This document shows positions 26,126 to 38,259 of a stretch of 64,000 bases of DNA, one piece after another. The notes beneath the pieces were generated by a model. That model had not been told where the DNA came from. It did no database searches and worked only from the letters and a program-made list of their open reading frames with translations. Every line of letters begins with the position of its first letter. Position 1 is the stretch's first letter. Both the position numbers and the translations under genes were made by a program. Origin of the DNA: Ichthyophthirius multifiliis (Eukaryota; Ciliophora; Oligohymenophorea; Hymenostomatida); the NCBI RefSeq assembly GCF_000220395.1, contig NW_004086406.1, positions 124,001 through 188,000 on the forward strand, given 5' to 3'.

Positions 26126-26638
26126 TCATTATTATCTAATCATTTTATTATATATTATTTAATTTTAATCATTAATTATTGCTAGTAAAGCTTCTTTTTT
26201 AGAAATCGTAGCTAATCTGTTTAATTATACAATATTTTATTTAGGATTTATAAAAAGAAGATATTTTGCATGATTCAATTAAGGATCACTATCATAAACT
26301 AAAAAATCTGCTCCAAATTTGTTTGCAGGTATTAAAAAGTAATTTTTTAAAATTAACTATTCATAAACAATATATTTTGTATTAAACTATTTATTTTAAT
26401 CTTTAATTCTATCAATAAAGTTAAATTTATCTAAGTGATTATCATATAAAAATTTCAAAGCATAAGTATCTATTGCGAATGGAGGCCCTTTTATTTATGT
26501 CTGTTATTATAAATGACAATAAATTCCTATTGGTTATCCTATTATTCGGTATTTTTTTTTTAATATTTCTAATAATTCTATTTCTTCAAAATAACCTATA
26601 TTGTTCATTATATTAATAGTAAATTTTTATAAATCCAT
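26126..26638 (-). CDS. TSEN34: tRNA-splicing endonuclease catalytic subunit, TSEN34-like
   Basis: Single exon, 170 residues. The C-terminal nuclease domain has the tRNA-intron endonuclease triad in order: Tyr in PANKFGADFLVYDSDPQ, His in QLNHAKYLLFINPK, and Lys in LNRLATISKKEALLAIIND. The wording FG-DFLVYPGDP...HA.Y...RLGTSVKKELLL is that of TSEN34/Sen34 rather than TSEN2, and Sen34 cuts the 3' splice site of pre-tRNAs. The N-terminal part (YRIIGQPIGIYCHLQQQTQI, KGPPFAIDTYALKFLYD) is shorter than in animals (about 310 residues). Start MDLQKFTINIMNNIGYF. It implies intron-bearing tRNAs in this organism. Confidence 0.88.
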
Positions 26639-26870
26639 TTTAATAATCTTTTTAACTTTGTTAAAATAATATATTTTATAAATATTTAAGATTACAAAAT
26701 TTTATAGAAAACATTATTTATATATAATTTTTTTAATTTACAAAAAAAAATTCTTATTAAAAATATAAATTAAATTATATAAATAAAAAAGAAGCTTTAT
26801 TCAATTAATTAATAAGCTAAGTAAAAGCTATATAAATATAATATAAAATTATAAAGGGAATTTAATAAAT

Positions 26871-28386
26871 TCAAAAATCATAATTATATTCATCAGTTTC
26901 TAAAAAGTTTCCACTTTCCCTTTAATCATAATCATAGAAAGCTTTGGCATCAATAAGCATAGAAACAATAATATCACCTTATCCACAATTTATTAAATCT
27001 TATAAAGTTATAGCATGTGGAACTTGAGGTTTAGCCATATCGAATATTTCATCTTTTACATCTTCTACATTAAATCCACATTTTTCTTTTTGTTCAAGCT
27101 TTTATACTATAGGTCTAAAAAACAAATTAATAACAAAAGTATCTATAGCTCCTTTATGATAGACATCAAGTATTTTAAAAAAGTATTATAAAGCTTATGG
27201 TGTTTTTTTATTTTCCATTGCCAATACAAAATCAAGGAATGTCTTATAATCCATTTCTCCTTCAAAAGTTTAACATTCTTCAAAAACTCTATCAGTAAAA
27301 ATGTTTGTTAGACCCCAATTATACTTTTACAGTTCGATTTTTTTTAATAACCCATTATGATCTATATCTAATTTTAAGTATTTTTAATAAACTTTTAATG
27401 CACTTTAAACTGAAAACCTTTTTTTTTTTTTTTACAAAAAATAATATTTTTTAAATAAAAATACCAATTTTATTATAATTCTTCAGGACTAAACTTTTCT
27501 TGTCTAAGTTCATATAACTCAGCTAGAATAGGAGAAGTTAGCATATCTTTAATATAAATTCTACCAGTTTTTTTAGGATCTAAAAAAAAGAAGAATTTTC
27601 TTACGGCAGTAATAACATAAAAAGGGTAAAAGTTTTCTTATAAATTTTATAATTAAGCAAATATAGGAATTAATTCGAAAATGTAATTTTCTAAATCTTT
27701 TTCTCTTAAATAACCATTTCTATGAAATAAATAAAAAAATAACAAAAAAATTGGAAAAAAATAAATAAAAAAATACCCTATAGTATCATATAATGATATT
27801 TATATTCTAGTTTAAAAAAGGTTTACTTTTCTCACTATAGAATGGAAAAACGCTATTATATCTATTCTTCCATATTCATCTCTATCGAATTTCAAAAAAG
27901 TACTTGCAGAAAAAAAGTGTCTGCATTTTATAGGTAACATACTTGCTATTGTTAAAAAACTGTTATAATTTATTCTTTCTTTATTATCTTATGGAGGAGA
28001 AATATTCTCTCTTAATAAAACCCATAGTTTTTCTAAATCTATATTTTTTTATTTTTTTTTAAATAAATATATTAAATATTTACTTTTATTTAGTTTATAC
28101 CTTCTTTATCTAAAATTTCGCTAGTTTTATGGTGTAAAAATCTTGTTCTTGCCTCTTATCTAACTCTAAAGCTTAATTGATTTTCATTTAATAAGGCTTT
28201 TTGGAAAAACTTTGGTATTTTTTTATAACTTTAATCATCTTTTTCTTCTTTTTATTTAGCTTCTTCAATATATTATAAAAATAATTAATCTGTTTCATCA
28301 TCTATTTCTTATGCAGTTCTTTAAGCCTTGTTTTAAACATATTTTTTCAAAGTATCTACCCAATTTATAGATTTTTTTTGGTCCAT
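26871..28386 (-). CDS. PPP2R3C: PP2A regulatory subunit B'' gamma-like (PPP2R3C / G5PR)
   Basis: EF-hand-containing targeting subunit of protein phosphatase 2A. Nearly every block matches PPP2R3C: start MDQKKSINWVDTLKKYV; YKKIPKFFQKALLNENQL; ARTRFLHHKTSEIL; NWFSVQSALKVYQKYLKLDI then DHNGLLKKIEL (a calcium-binding-type DxDxNG loop); FTDRVFEECQTFEGEMDYKT; FLDFVLAMENKKTPQALQYF; FKILDVYHKGAI; VEDVKDEIFDMAKPQVPHAI; TLQDLINCGQGDII; ending ETDEYNYDF-TGA. At least three introns of about 47-60 nt (one at 27418-27464) restore the frame. Expected length about 430 residues, close to human (453). Tail-to-tail or head-to-tail neighbours are unrelated, so regulation is independent. Confidence 0.93.
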
Positions 28387-28930
28387 ATTATAATTTTTCG
28401 TGAAAAATATTAATAAATATTACTTCAAATTTTAAAATATATTTAAAATAAAAAAAAATTTAAAAAAAGTTATTTTAATTAAATATCAATTTTTAACTAT
28501 GCGTTTGGAATAATCCATAAAAAAAAAAGAATAAAATAATATAAAAATAATTATAACTATAATATCAAAAATTCGAATCAGAATTTTATACTTTTTAATA
28601 TTATATTTTTATTAAAATTTTAGAAAAGAAATTAATATTTAAAAATAAAAACAAAATTATTTAAGTTTTTAGTAAAATATATTTTTTAAAAATCATACTT
28701 TAATTTAAATAAAATAATAAATAAAAAAGTATTAATTATAAATTAATTGAAATAAACTTTAAAATAATAGAAAAAATACAAAAAGATTAATCATTATATA
28801 TTAAAATATATATATATATATATATATAAATAAAATAAAATAAATAAAAAATTTTAATTGTGTATAAAAAAATATTTTTTTTATAAAAAAATAATATTTT
28901 TAAAATATTTTTAATATATATAAAAAAAAA
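28387..28930. other. divergent promoter region with (TA)n
   Basis: Five hundred and forty-four bases between PPP2R3C and the NDUFB7-like gene; AT run at about 28806-28828. No gene. Confidence 0.5.
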
Positions 28931-29490
28931 ATGGGTCACGACAGATAATGGAATTAAAATAAAGGTTTATTTTTTTATATAATAAAAAATCATTTATTTT
29001 AAATAAAGAGAAATATGTTTACTCTAAAGAAGAAATTTAATCATATAGAGTTCCTCTTAGGATAAAATAAAGTCCATGTGTGGATACTTATATTCCCCTT
29101 ATTTAATGTTTGTAAGAAAATGATTATAGTTTAGCTAAGAGATTTTTTGATAGAAGGTTATAAAATAGATAAATTAAATATTTAAATATTTTTAATAGAC
29201 GAGGAAATTGCTACAAAGAAAATGAAATATATTAAAACTGCACATAACATTGGTTATTTTACATAAAATAATAATATTTAATTTATTTATTATATATTTA
29301 AGAAAAAAAAAAAAAAACTATAAAATTATTAATAAATTATATTAATAAAAACATAAAATTAAGGGCTTCATATGAAATAAATGGACATGTCTAAAACTCA
29401 TTTTGGAATGCTAGTGATAAAGCAACAGATTAAGGCTTATCATAAACATTTGCTGGTTAATTTTATAAAGGAATAATATTTAGAAATTGA
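28931..29490 (+). CDS. NDUFB7-like complex I subunit (twin CX9C)
   Basis: Four small exons. Start MGHDRQWNQNKEKYVYSKEE. The core has two exact CX9C pairs: CVDTYIPLIQC and CYKENEIYQNC, separated by QENDYSLAKRFFDRRGN. NDUFB7 (B18) has the same arrangement (a helix-CX9C hairpin on the intermembrane-space side of complex I) with the neighbouring wording LPL...C..YI.LI.C. The last exon SYEINGHVQNSFWNASDKAT, then FAGQFYKGIIFRN-TGA, is not part of animal NDUFB7 and may be a ciliate extension. The long last intron (about 110 nt) ends in a standard AG. The alternative is another CHCH-domain protein of the intermembrane space. Confidence 0.68.
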
Positions 29491-30992
29491 TAATTTTTTA
29501 AGTAATAAGTTAAAAACATATTTAAAAAATGTGTGTACTAAATATTATTATGCATTTTTATTAAAACATAGAAACCAAACTAAAATAAAATAATAATAAT
29601 AATAAAAATAAAATTAAATAAATAAAATTAAGAATATCATTTAAATATAACATAAGTGAATATTTTTTTTTTCCCTTTAAAAGTATAATTATAAATTATT
29701 TATAAATAATGTATTAATTTTTTTATCTCTTTTTATTATCATAATGCATTTATTTATATATATATTAAATTTAAGAAAGATAATATATAAAATTATATTT
29801 ATATTAAATAATAATATCTATTTTTTTTTATAGTGTTTATAATTATTTATTTTATAAAATAAATTAAAATAAAAATCATTTTTAATAAAATAAAAATTTA
29901 ACATATAAATATTATTTTATTTCTTATTTTTAACAAAATATGTATTTTTTTAAAAATTACTTATATGTCTATTATTCTATTCAAGAATAATGTTTTAATA
30001 ATCGTTCAAATATTAGAGTATAATTTGTAATAAAAATTATAAAATAATAAAAAAAGTCAAAAATACATTAATTATATTTATTAACTTAAAATATAAAATA
30101 ATTTCAGCTACTCAAAAATCAGCATATATATTATGGTTTATCTCTTTGAAATATATAAATATTAAGTCGAGTTAATTTTAATTTAAATAAATTAAATATA
30201 TCATAATAATAAATATATACGTATGTACGGTACTTTTGTTTAAAAATCTTTTAAGAAAATGTAATTTATATTTAATAATTTTTTGAAATAAAAATAATTT
30301 ATAACGTTAAATTGAGATTTAAATTACATATTTTTTTGATAAAAATGTATTTTTTAATAGATCGTTTATTTCATAACTTTATTTTAATATAAATTATAAA
30401 ATTTACAAAATAATGGAATTTAGAATAAATATTAAATTATATAGATAAAATTTTAGTATAATAAAATGTAAATAAAACGAAAATAAAGTTAATAGATACA
30501 ATAAAAAATTTAAAGTGATATATAATCTTTTATATAAGATAAAATTTATAAGGAAATTCATAAAAAGTTTAAGTTTATTTTTAAAGTATTAAAAAACTAG
30601 GCAAAAGCATTAAAATAAAAAACTTAAAATTAAATTTTTATGAAAAATAATGCTTTTTAAATTTCTAATTGCATTATTTGCTTTTAAAATTCTCATAAAT
30701 AATTTTATGAACTGCAGACATAGGGCTAATATTATTTTATTTTTTGTTAAAGAAAATTGTAAATAATATTCCGTTGATATCATTAATATAAACGGGATTT
30801 TTGTTTTTCTTGTAAAGATTTTTTTCTTATTTATTTTCCTTATTTTTTTAAAAAAATATTAATAAATTAAGAAATATAATAAAATATGAAATTTAAATAT
30901 TGTAAAATACTTTATAATTTAAATTTTTTATATATTTTAATAAAAATAAACCAATAACACTTATATTTAAAAATTCTAATTTAAAAAAATAA
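29491..30992. other. A/T-rich spacer, one weak minus-strand frame
   Basis: Fifteen hundred bases without a firm gene. On the minus strand near 30550-30850 a frame reads NPVYINDINGILFTIFFNKK and SPMSAVHKIIYENFKSKQ before low-complexity sequence; it has raised G+C but no start that I can define, so it is only noted. A short less A/T-rich patch at 30100-30240 carries no recognisable feature. Confidence 0.4.
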
Positions 30993-33288
30993 ATGGAAAA
31001 AGAAAATTTTAACGAAAATAATTTATAAAAAGAAGTTTCTTTATAATAGAAGTTTTTTTAATTTCGTAAAGAAAGATATTCTAAAATGAAAAATGCAAAA
31101 TATTTAAAATAATAAAAACAAGAGGAAAGAAAAACCCAAGATTTTAAAGATAATTTAAGAAAAAAGTTTACAGATTAATGCAAAAAATATTTCGGAGTTC
31201 CATACCATTAAAAGTAATTATTATCTATATTTTTAAAATCTTTTATAAATTAAAAAAAAAAGATACTGGAGCGAAGGAGAAGAATACCATAATGCTCCTC
31301 TTTATTTAGATTGTTGTGGATTAATAAGATAAGTGGTTTATGATTTAAGAGAAGATTTTGGATTCAGTTTAGGTAGATGGAATCAGGTTAACAACATAAA
31401 TTATATTTATATAAAATTAATAAATAAAAAAGGCATATTAATTCGATGTTTGCCCTCAAGAAATAGAATATAAAGATATGAAACCAGGAGATCTAGTATT
31501 TATTTCAGCTACATATTATAATTAAAGGGTAAAAACATAGCCTATTTTTAAAAAGTTTTTAAATAAAAATAAAAAGTTAAAACCATTTGCACATAATATG
31601 GTACATGTAGAAGTATTTACAGGTGGTGAAACAGGTGAATAAACTATAGGAGCAAGATATTAAAAAGGTGTAATATAATATCATGATAGTTATAAATTTA
31701 TAAGTAAAAATTATTATGATATGAAATATCATTTTCGTTCTTTAGACACTTGGTTGGATGGAATTTGCAAGTATAATTTATTTACTTTGTTTTTGATTAT
31801 TTAATAAAACAAAAAAAAGATCATAATGTGCATAACATGAATGGAGAGATGATAGAGATTTGTGGATTCCAGATAAATATTCGGTTTTTGCATCGCCGGA
31901 ATTATAAGAAAGTGAAGCTATAGAAGAAAAATAAATAGAAAATGATTTCTAAATAAAAAAAATATATATTGGAAGTGGAAATAATAGTTAAATTATAGAA
32001 AACTTTTTTAAGGATAAAAATACAGAAAATAAAAATCGATAGTATCAATTAATGGATAAATAAAAAACATTTAATCCATTTTTTTATTTCAAATGGGTTT
32101 AAACAAAATCAGAAGTAGATTTTTTATCATTTAATGAAGGATAATAAATCATAAATCATATTGCAAATGTAACAATATTTACAACAAAAGTAGGTTTATT
32201 AAATTTACTAAGAGATTATTAAAGTATTCAATAAGAAACAATAGATTTTTTTCCAGAAACCTATTAATTAGATCTTTTAAGTGACGAAATCCTTTTCTTA
32301 AATAAAAAGCTTGAGAAAGAATAAAAATAGATATGGATATTAAAACCCCATAATAATAATATGGGAAAAGGAATTCAAATTATCGAAGATATTTATATTT
32401 TTAAACAAAACTTCATTCAATAAAAAAACATAAACTAGGATCCTATACTGCTAATTTTATTACTTATGAAATTGATGAAATTATTAATAATCAAGAAAGT
32501 GTCCAAGATTCAGAAATGAAGTATCCTAATATTCGCCATTAATCTATAATATAAAAATATATTGAAAAACCCTTTTTATTAAATAATAAAAAATTCGATA
32601 TTAGATGTTATGTGTTAATTGCTTGTACTAAGCCTTTACTTTTGCTTTTTCATCATGGTTATGCAAGAGTTTCGCTTTTATCTTATACTCTTGAAAACGC
32701 AGAAGATTAATAAAACAAATTTATGCATTTAACTAATGCTGCTATTTAAAAATAACATAAAAGTTATAAAGAAAACAAAGAAAATACAATATGGTTAATG
32801 AAATAATTAGAAGTAATAATTTTTTTAAATAAATTTTTTTATTTTATTTATTTAAAATAGGATTATATTTTAAATTAATAATTTTTTTAAATAAATTTTT
32901 TTATTTTATTTATTTAAAATAGGATTATATTTTAAATGAAGGTTTTACTTAAGAGTAAATAGATTTAATGTATAAATAAATAAAAAACATTTTAAAGACA
33001 GTTGTTTAAATTGGATACCCTAAATTAGATCATAAATTAGGTTAATATGAACTTCTTGGAGCTGATATTTTAATAGATAATAACTTAAAACCTTACTTAT
33101 TAGAAATAAATACAAATCCAGCCTTATTTACAAATACAATAAAACTAAAGTAAATAATTCCAAAAATAATGTACAAAACCTTAGATATAGTTTTAAAAAT
33201 AAATGAAGATTCAACCCAAGTAGAATAAAAATGCAAAGAAATATAAAATCTAATAGATTTATAAGGATATGAGATATTAATATAATGA
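30993..33288 (+). CDS. NlpC/P60-type cysteine peptidase domain fused to TTL ATP-grasp domain
   Basis: N-terminal part (about residues 60-220): FGVPYHQKYWSEGEEYHNAP leads to LYLDCCGLIRQVVYDL with the D-C-x-G-L nucleophile motif of NlpC/P60; then YKDMKPGDLVFISATYYN (PGDLVF is the family's second block) and AHNMVHVEVFTGG with the catalytic His. C-terminal part: IWILKPHNNNMGKGIQII, SIIQKYIEKPFLLNNKKFDI, RCYVLIACTKPLLL, FMHLTNAAIQKQ and LKPYLLEINTNPALFTN, all TTL-family signatures including the EINTNP metal-ATP site. Ends QGYEILIQ-TGA. Introns 31214-31262, about 31393-31425, about 31773-31818, and one with a duplicated acceptor at 32813-32922. A missing A in the 7-A run 32422-32428 breaks the frame. 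Likely role: a bifunctional tubulin or peptide amidoligase with a paired amide hydrolase; the substrate is unknown. Confidence 0.85.
32814..32937 (+). repeat. exact 62-bp tandem duplication over a splice acceptor
   Basis: Bases 32814-32875 and 32876-32937 are identical. Each copy holds most of an intron, its AG acceptor and the first 15 bases of the next exon. Only the first copy is preceded by the GT donor. Using the second acceptor (after 32922) gives the conserved frame DYILNEGFTQEQIDLMY; using the first leaves 62 extra bases and shifts the frame. Confidence 0.95.
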
Positions 33289-33898
33289 ATTTATTAACAT
33301 ATAAATTATCTTTTTTTATTATATATTGAAAAAAATTAAAATAAAAATAAAAACCGATTAATTAAAAGAACAATATTAACATTAAAATTATCATATAAAA
33401 TCATATACAATCAATTAATTTTTAAGTTAACTTTTTTTAGCTACAAAAAAGTTTATCAAAAGAAAAATTAAAGAGGTTTATTAATAAATTTTTATTGATT
33501 ATTCAAATTTTAGTATAATTTTCATTTTTCAAAATTATATTAAACTTTTAATGAATATATTAATAAAATTTATTTTAAAAAAATAATATATTTTCACTTT
33601 TATATTTAATAAATAATATTCTGAATTTTTTGTTTTGAATATAAATAAATTAAAATATATTAAATTAAATATATTTTAAAGTTAAAAAACCCTATAATAT
33701 ATTAAAATAATTGATATTAAACCAAATAAAATATTAAGAAGAAATCTCATAATATATTTTATAAATAAAATAATATATTGATAATTTTTAAATTATTTAA
33801 TGAGCCATCTTTTTGAAAAATAAAATAAATATTTTAAAACTAAAATAAAAAAATATTAATTTATTTAAAAAAAACAAAAAAAAATTGACACTTTATTA
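33289..33898. other. A/T-rich spacer
   Basis: Six hundred bases. No supported gene. Confidence 0.5.
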
Positions 33899-35613
33899 AT
33901 GTATTCAAAACATAACAAAAAAAATATATCTTAAAATGATTTCAAATTTTATTTGAAATAAAAAATCGAAAAATCTTAGTAAAGCTTTGGGGGAGAAGAA
34001 TAGAAAAATTAAAATAATAATTTTTAATAATAAAACTAAGAAATAAATCGATAGTAATTAGAAAATTAGACAATTAAATAAAATGGTTTTTATTAAGATT
34101 TTATAAATGAAAAAAATAATAAAGAATCAATTTAAGTAAATCTTCAAGAAACAAAGGAAAATGAAAACAAAAAATTAAAACTTCCTTTAAATAGTAAGTT
34201 AACAACAATATAAGAATCCTTATAATAAAGCACCCAAAACTTAAAAATAAATAAAAATAAATAAAATAATGTTCATAGATAAATATACTTTAAAAATTTA
34301 CGGAATAATTTTGAAAAATAATATGAGCAAATTAAAAAACACTAGTAAAAGAAAAATCATTAATTAATAGTAGATTTTTTCAATATAAATGATAAAAATA
34401 ATTAAGATATAAAAAACTAAATATTAGATGAAATGTACAAAAATAAATGTATAAAAAATGAATATATAGAAATGAATTAAAACTTAAAAGAAAATATTTT
34501 AAATTTATAAAAAAACAACAAATAAATGTAAAAGCAGCTTTAACAATGGAATATTTAGCAAAGATTAATTTTCGAAAGCAACGAGAATTTATTTATTGAT
34601 TAAATTTCTTGTAACAAAGTATACTAAGATCCGAACTTTTACTAGATTTCTTTAAAAAATAAAGTTAAAGAAATGTAAGAAAAGCTTAAATCTTTAGATG
34701 AACAATTATTAATTTTTAACTAAAAGCGAAGAAATATAAAACTGGACACTAACGCAGTAACCAAAAAAAAAAAATAGAAAAATAACTAATTGAAACTTGT
34801 AATTATTTCAATTGTGTAGAAAAGAAATTTACAAAATAATAGGTATTAAATTATTAAAAAATACTACTAAATGATTTTTTAAAAATAAATGATTCTAATA
34901 AAACTATTAAATTTTAAATATAATACTAATCTGAAATAAAAAATGAAAATCAAAATGAAATAAGAAAACTGAAATAATTAATTTAAGCATAAGTAGAAAG
35001 ACTAAATAATTTAAAAAAAGAAATTTAATAAAAAAGTAACGTTGAATAATAATAATAATAAACAAAAAATTTAAATTAACAATAAATCTTTAATATAATA
35101 GAAGAAAAATAAAACGAGAATTATGATTACTAAGAAATTATAAATATGTAAAATAAGTAAATTTCCCAATTAAAATTTGAATATTAAGAAAATAAAAGAA
35201 TTTGTTTGTTAAAAAATTAAGATATTAAAAAAAATAACAACAAACTTAAATTAGAAATCTAATAACTTCAAAATTATATTTTCTAAAATAAAACTTATCT
35301 AAATAAATAAAAAAATATTATTCTTTAACAGATTATTAATAATTAGGATAAATATAATTAATATAAGTAAAATATTTAAAATGACTTTGATGATGAAACA
35401 AATCAAAATTAAAAAAATATAAATGATGAAGAAGAGTTTAACAAAAGCATTTAATCAAAATAAGAATCATTTTAAAATCGCTCTTAATAAAATATTAGTG
35501 ACGATTAGATTTGTCTTACTAATAAATCATTATATAATAGTAATATTAAGTCTGATTACGTTAATGATGAACCAATTGAACATATATTAGGAGAAAGTCA
35601 AATTTTTATTTGA
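33899..35613 (+). CDS. coiled-coil protein, hypothetical
   Basis: Two exons separated by a 44-nt intron (34799-34842) join in frame to 556 residues ending GESQIFI-TGA; without removing the intron the frame does not close, which supports the gene. Start MYSKHNKKNISQNDFKFYLK. It is rich in Q, N, K and E with heptad-like stretches: RQIYFKNLRNNFEKQYEQIK, EMQEKLKSLDEQLLIFNQK, EIRKLKQLIQAQVERLNNLK and QLKFEYQENKRICLLKNQDI. A short polyGln run of TAA codons follows SNVE. The C-terminus is acidic (NDDFDDETNQNQ, ISDDQICLTN). No family recognised; a basal-body or cytoskeletal structural protein would fit. Convergent with the kinase gene. Confidence 0.8.
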
Positions 35614-35745
35614 TTATATTTTATTATTTTTCTTTTATTAGTTTGTTATTTTTATAGTTAATACAATATATTAAAATAAAAATTTAAAAATGATATTGTA
35701 GAAATATATATAATTTTAATTTTAATTTTTAATAATAAAATTTAA

Positions 35746-37003
35746 TCATTTATTGTTTATATTACTGTTATTATAATAGGAGAATCCTTTTTTTATTATT
35801 ATTATAATTAATGTTAAAATAATTAAATAAATATAATTTGAAAATACCTTGAAACTAATTATTAGTATTATAAGTTTCAGAAACATAAGAATATGGATTT
35901 TCATTTAAAAAACCATAATCAATATGAGAAATATCAATTTCATTTTTTTTCTATATTTTAATTAAAGGAATTACTTTTTTTTAATAAATTAACTCCCAAT
36001 TAATATTTTCAAAAACTTAATGACTCTTACATTATTTAATATCAATTCTTTTTTTGAAATTCCTTTCTAATAATTTAATAATTAAATCTTTAAATAAATC
36101 CGAACAATTTAAACATTAGCATAATTTTTAAATATCAGTATTCATTATTTCTTATGGATTTTAAAAAGGTGGTTTTCCATTAATTAACTCAAAACATAAA
36201 CAACCTAAAGTCCATAAATCAACTTATTTTCCATAACTTTTTTTCTATATAAGTTCTGGTGCATAATATTAATTAGTTCCACATATAGATTTCATATTTT
36301 CATTTTCTTATATTATTTTCGATAAACCAAAATCTGCTAATTTTATATACCCATCAGTATCTAAAAGAACATTTTCGGGCTTTAGACTTTATTTATTAAA
36401 AATAAATTTATAAAAATATATTAATAAAAGTATATTTATTTTAAATTTTAAATAATAATAAATATATTTTTAATATCTACGTTTTTATATTTTTATATAC
36501 TCTCTGTATACTATGTTTTATTAATGCAAATATTCTAAACCTAAAATAATTTAAGAGACATAAAACTTAGATAACTCTTCATCAAATTATTTTTTTCTCC
36601 ATAATAAATTAAATAATTCACCTCCTCCACAATATTCAAGCAAGAAAAATAATTTTTTTTTATTTTAAAAAGAACTATAGTGTTTTATTATAAATGGATT
36701 ATTTGTGTTTATTAAAATATTTCTTTCTGTCATTACACGCTCATATTATTTTTTTTATTAAATAATTTTTTTCTTTATAATTTTTAAAGCATATAATTTC
36801 TAGTCATCATTTTTCCGTACTAAAATTACTTTTGAAAACGATCCTTTTCCGATTACATTTAATAAAGTAAAGCTATCTAATGTTAATTTAATTTATGAGT
36901 TACTTTGTGGGCTTTAAATATTATTTATTGATAGTTATAATTTATTTTATAACTAATCTTCTTATTCATTACAGCAACAAGAAAAAAATTGTTATAGTCG
37001 CAT
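35746..37003 (-). CDS. AGC-family protein kinase
   Basis: Serine/threonine kinase of the PKA/AKT/S6K group. Start MRLQQFFSCCCNEQED carries a Cys cluster that could be palmitoylated. Motifs: glycine loop VIGKGSFSKVILVRK; Lys in LYALKIIKKK; EYCGGGELFNLLWRK (Glu of helix C is in YERVMTERNIL); catalytic YRDLKPENVLLD; ADFGLSKII; activation loop CGTNQYYAPELI; DLWTLGCLCFELINGKPPF. The C-tail has NPYSYV (turn-motif-like) and FQGFSYY, an F-x-x-F-S-Y hydrophobic motif as in AKT, so PDK1/TORC2-style regulation is likely. A 114-nt intron (36387-36500) falls inside the RD codon pair, and another about 60 nt long precedes the last exon. No PH or other N-terminal domain is seen. Confidence 0.93.
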
Positions 37004-37289
37004 TTTATTTTCTTTATTTGAATTAATTTTTACTTTATTAATAGTTATTTTTATAATTTATGAATTTTATATATTTTAAAAATAAAAAAAAAGATTTTTA
37101 TATAAAATTAAATATTCAAAATATTTATAATATATTAATATTTGCTAGAAAAATTTGAAAAGATATTAAATTATTAATATTATTTAGTTAAATTGAATAA
37201 TTAAATTATTATAAATCATATATATCATTAAAAATTTAATAAAAATAAATTAGTATTAATTTTTTTTTTTTTCAGGTATGAGTTCTCTT

Positions 37290-38259
37290 TAGTAATCATT
37301 CAAAATGAATAAAATTTAATCAAATATAATTTAAATTTAATTAATTAATTAAAATTAGATATAAGAAATAAATAAGTAATTAATTATAAATAAAAAATAG
37401 AATTAACTCAAATGAAAAACTATTTTATTATTATAAATTTTATTAGACTATTTGTTAATTAATTACTTTCAATTATTTCAATTATTGCATATTTTAATAA
37501 TATGATATTGTAAAAAAAAAAAAATTATAATATATTGGATATATAAACAATTCAAAAATAATAAAATAAGAAATTTATAATCTTAGAATTTAGATAAAAA
37601 AAAAACTTATTTAATTTAAATCATATGAATAAGACTAAAAAGAAATATATTTTATTTCAAATAATATTAAAAAAAGTATTTCAAAAATTAAAAGACTAAA
37701 AACTATACTTATTATTGGATTGAAAAGTTTAATATTTGTAATTAAGAACTGATACTCATTTTATTTTTGTATTACTACTTTGATTACGTTTGGTTATGGA
37801 GATATTTATCCTGTCAATTTCTAGAAAAAATATTTATGATATTTCTAACTAAAATTTAGTATGGCTTATTGAGTTAATTAGATCGGACAATATATTCACA
37901 GAAATGAATATTAAAGAAAAATAATTCAAATAAAAGAGCATATGATGTTTAAGCTTATATTAAATATAAAAATATTTCAAAAGATAAATAATTTATAGTA
38001 TTTAAATGAATAAATTGATGAAACACTTATTAAAGTTTTTTATAAATAAAAAGTTAAAGTATATTTATAAAGATTAACAAATATTAAAAGGGTGTTCTTA
38101 AGTACTTAGTAAAGATTTTTTAAGAGAATATTTTATAAAAAATATATTAAACTTAAAAAAATTCTTAAAATTAATTTTAATACATATTTTTATATACTTA
38201 TTAAGTTTTAAATTAAAGAAAAAAAAATTCGGGCTTTCGTTAAAAATAATCTATAATGA
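37290..38259 (+). pseudogene. cyclic-nucleotide-gated-type K+ channel, apparently decayed
   Basis: Pore region YSFYFCITTLITFGYGDIYP contains the TFGYGD selectivity filter, and after it come AY-VNQIGQYIHRN and EYQRKIIQIKEHMMFKLILN, then LNEQIDETLIKVFYKQK, closely following the S6 and C-linker of ciliate CNG/HCN-like K+ channels. A preceding hydrophobic stretch (LLDYLLINYFQLFQLLHILI) would be S5. In the pore-S6 frame TGA occurs at 37750, 37837 and 37870, and the S5 part lies in another frame across a 13-A run, where TGA 37503 also occurs. After 37872 the frame stays open for 128 codons to TGA 38257. One of the TGAs sits where Trp is common in the family, the others where it is not. The best reading is a recently inactivated gene. 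S1-S4 and a nucleotide-binding domain are not found. Confidence 0.6.
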
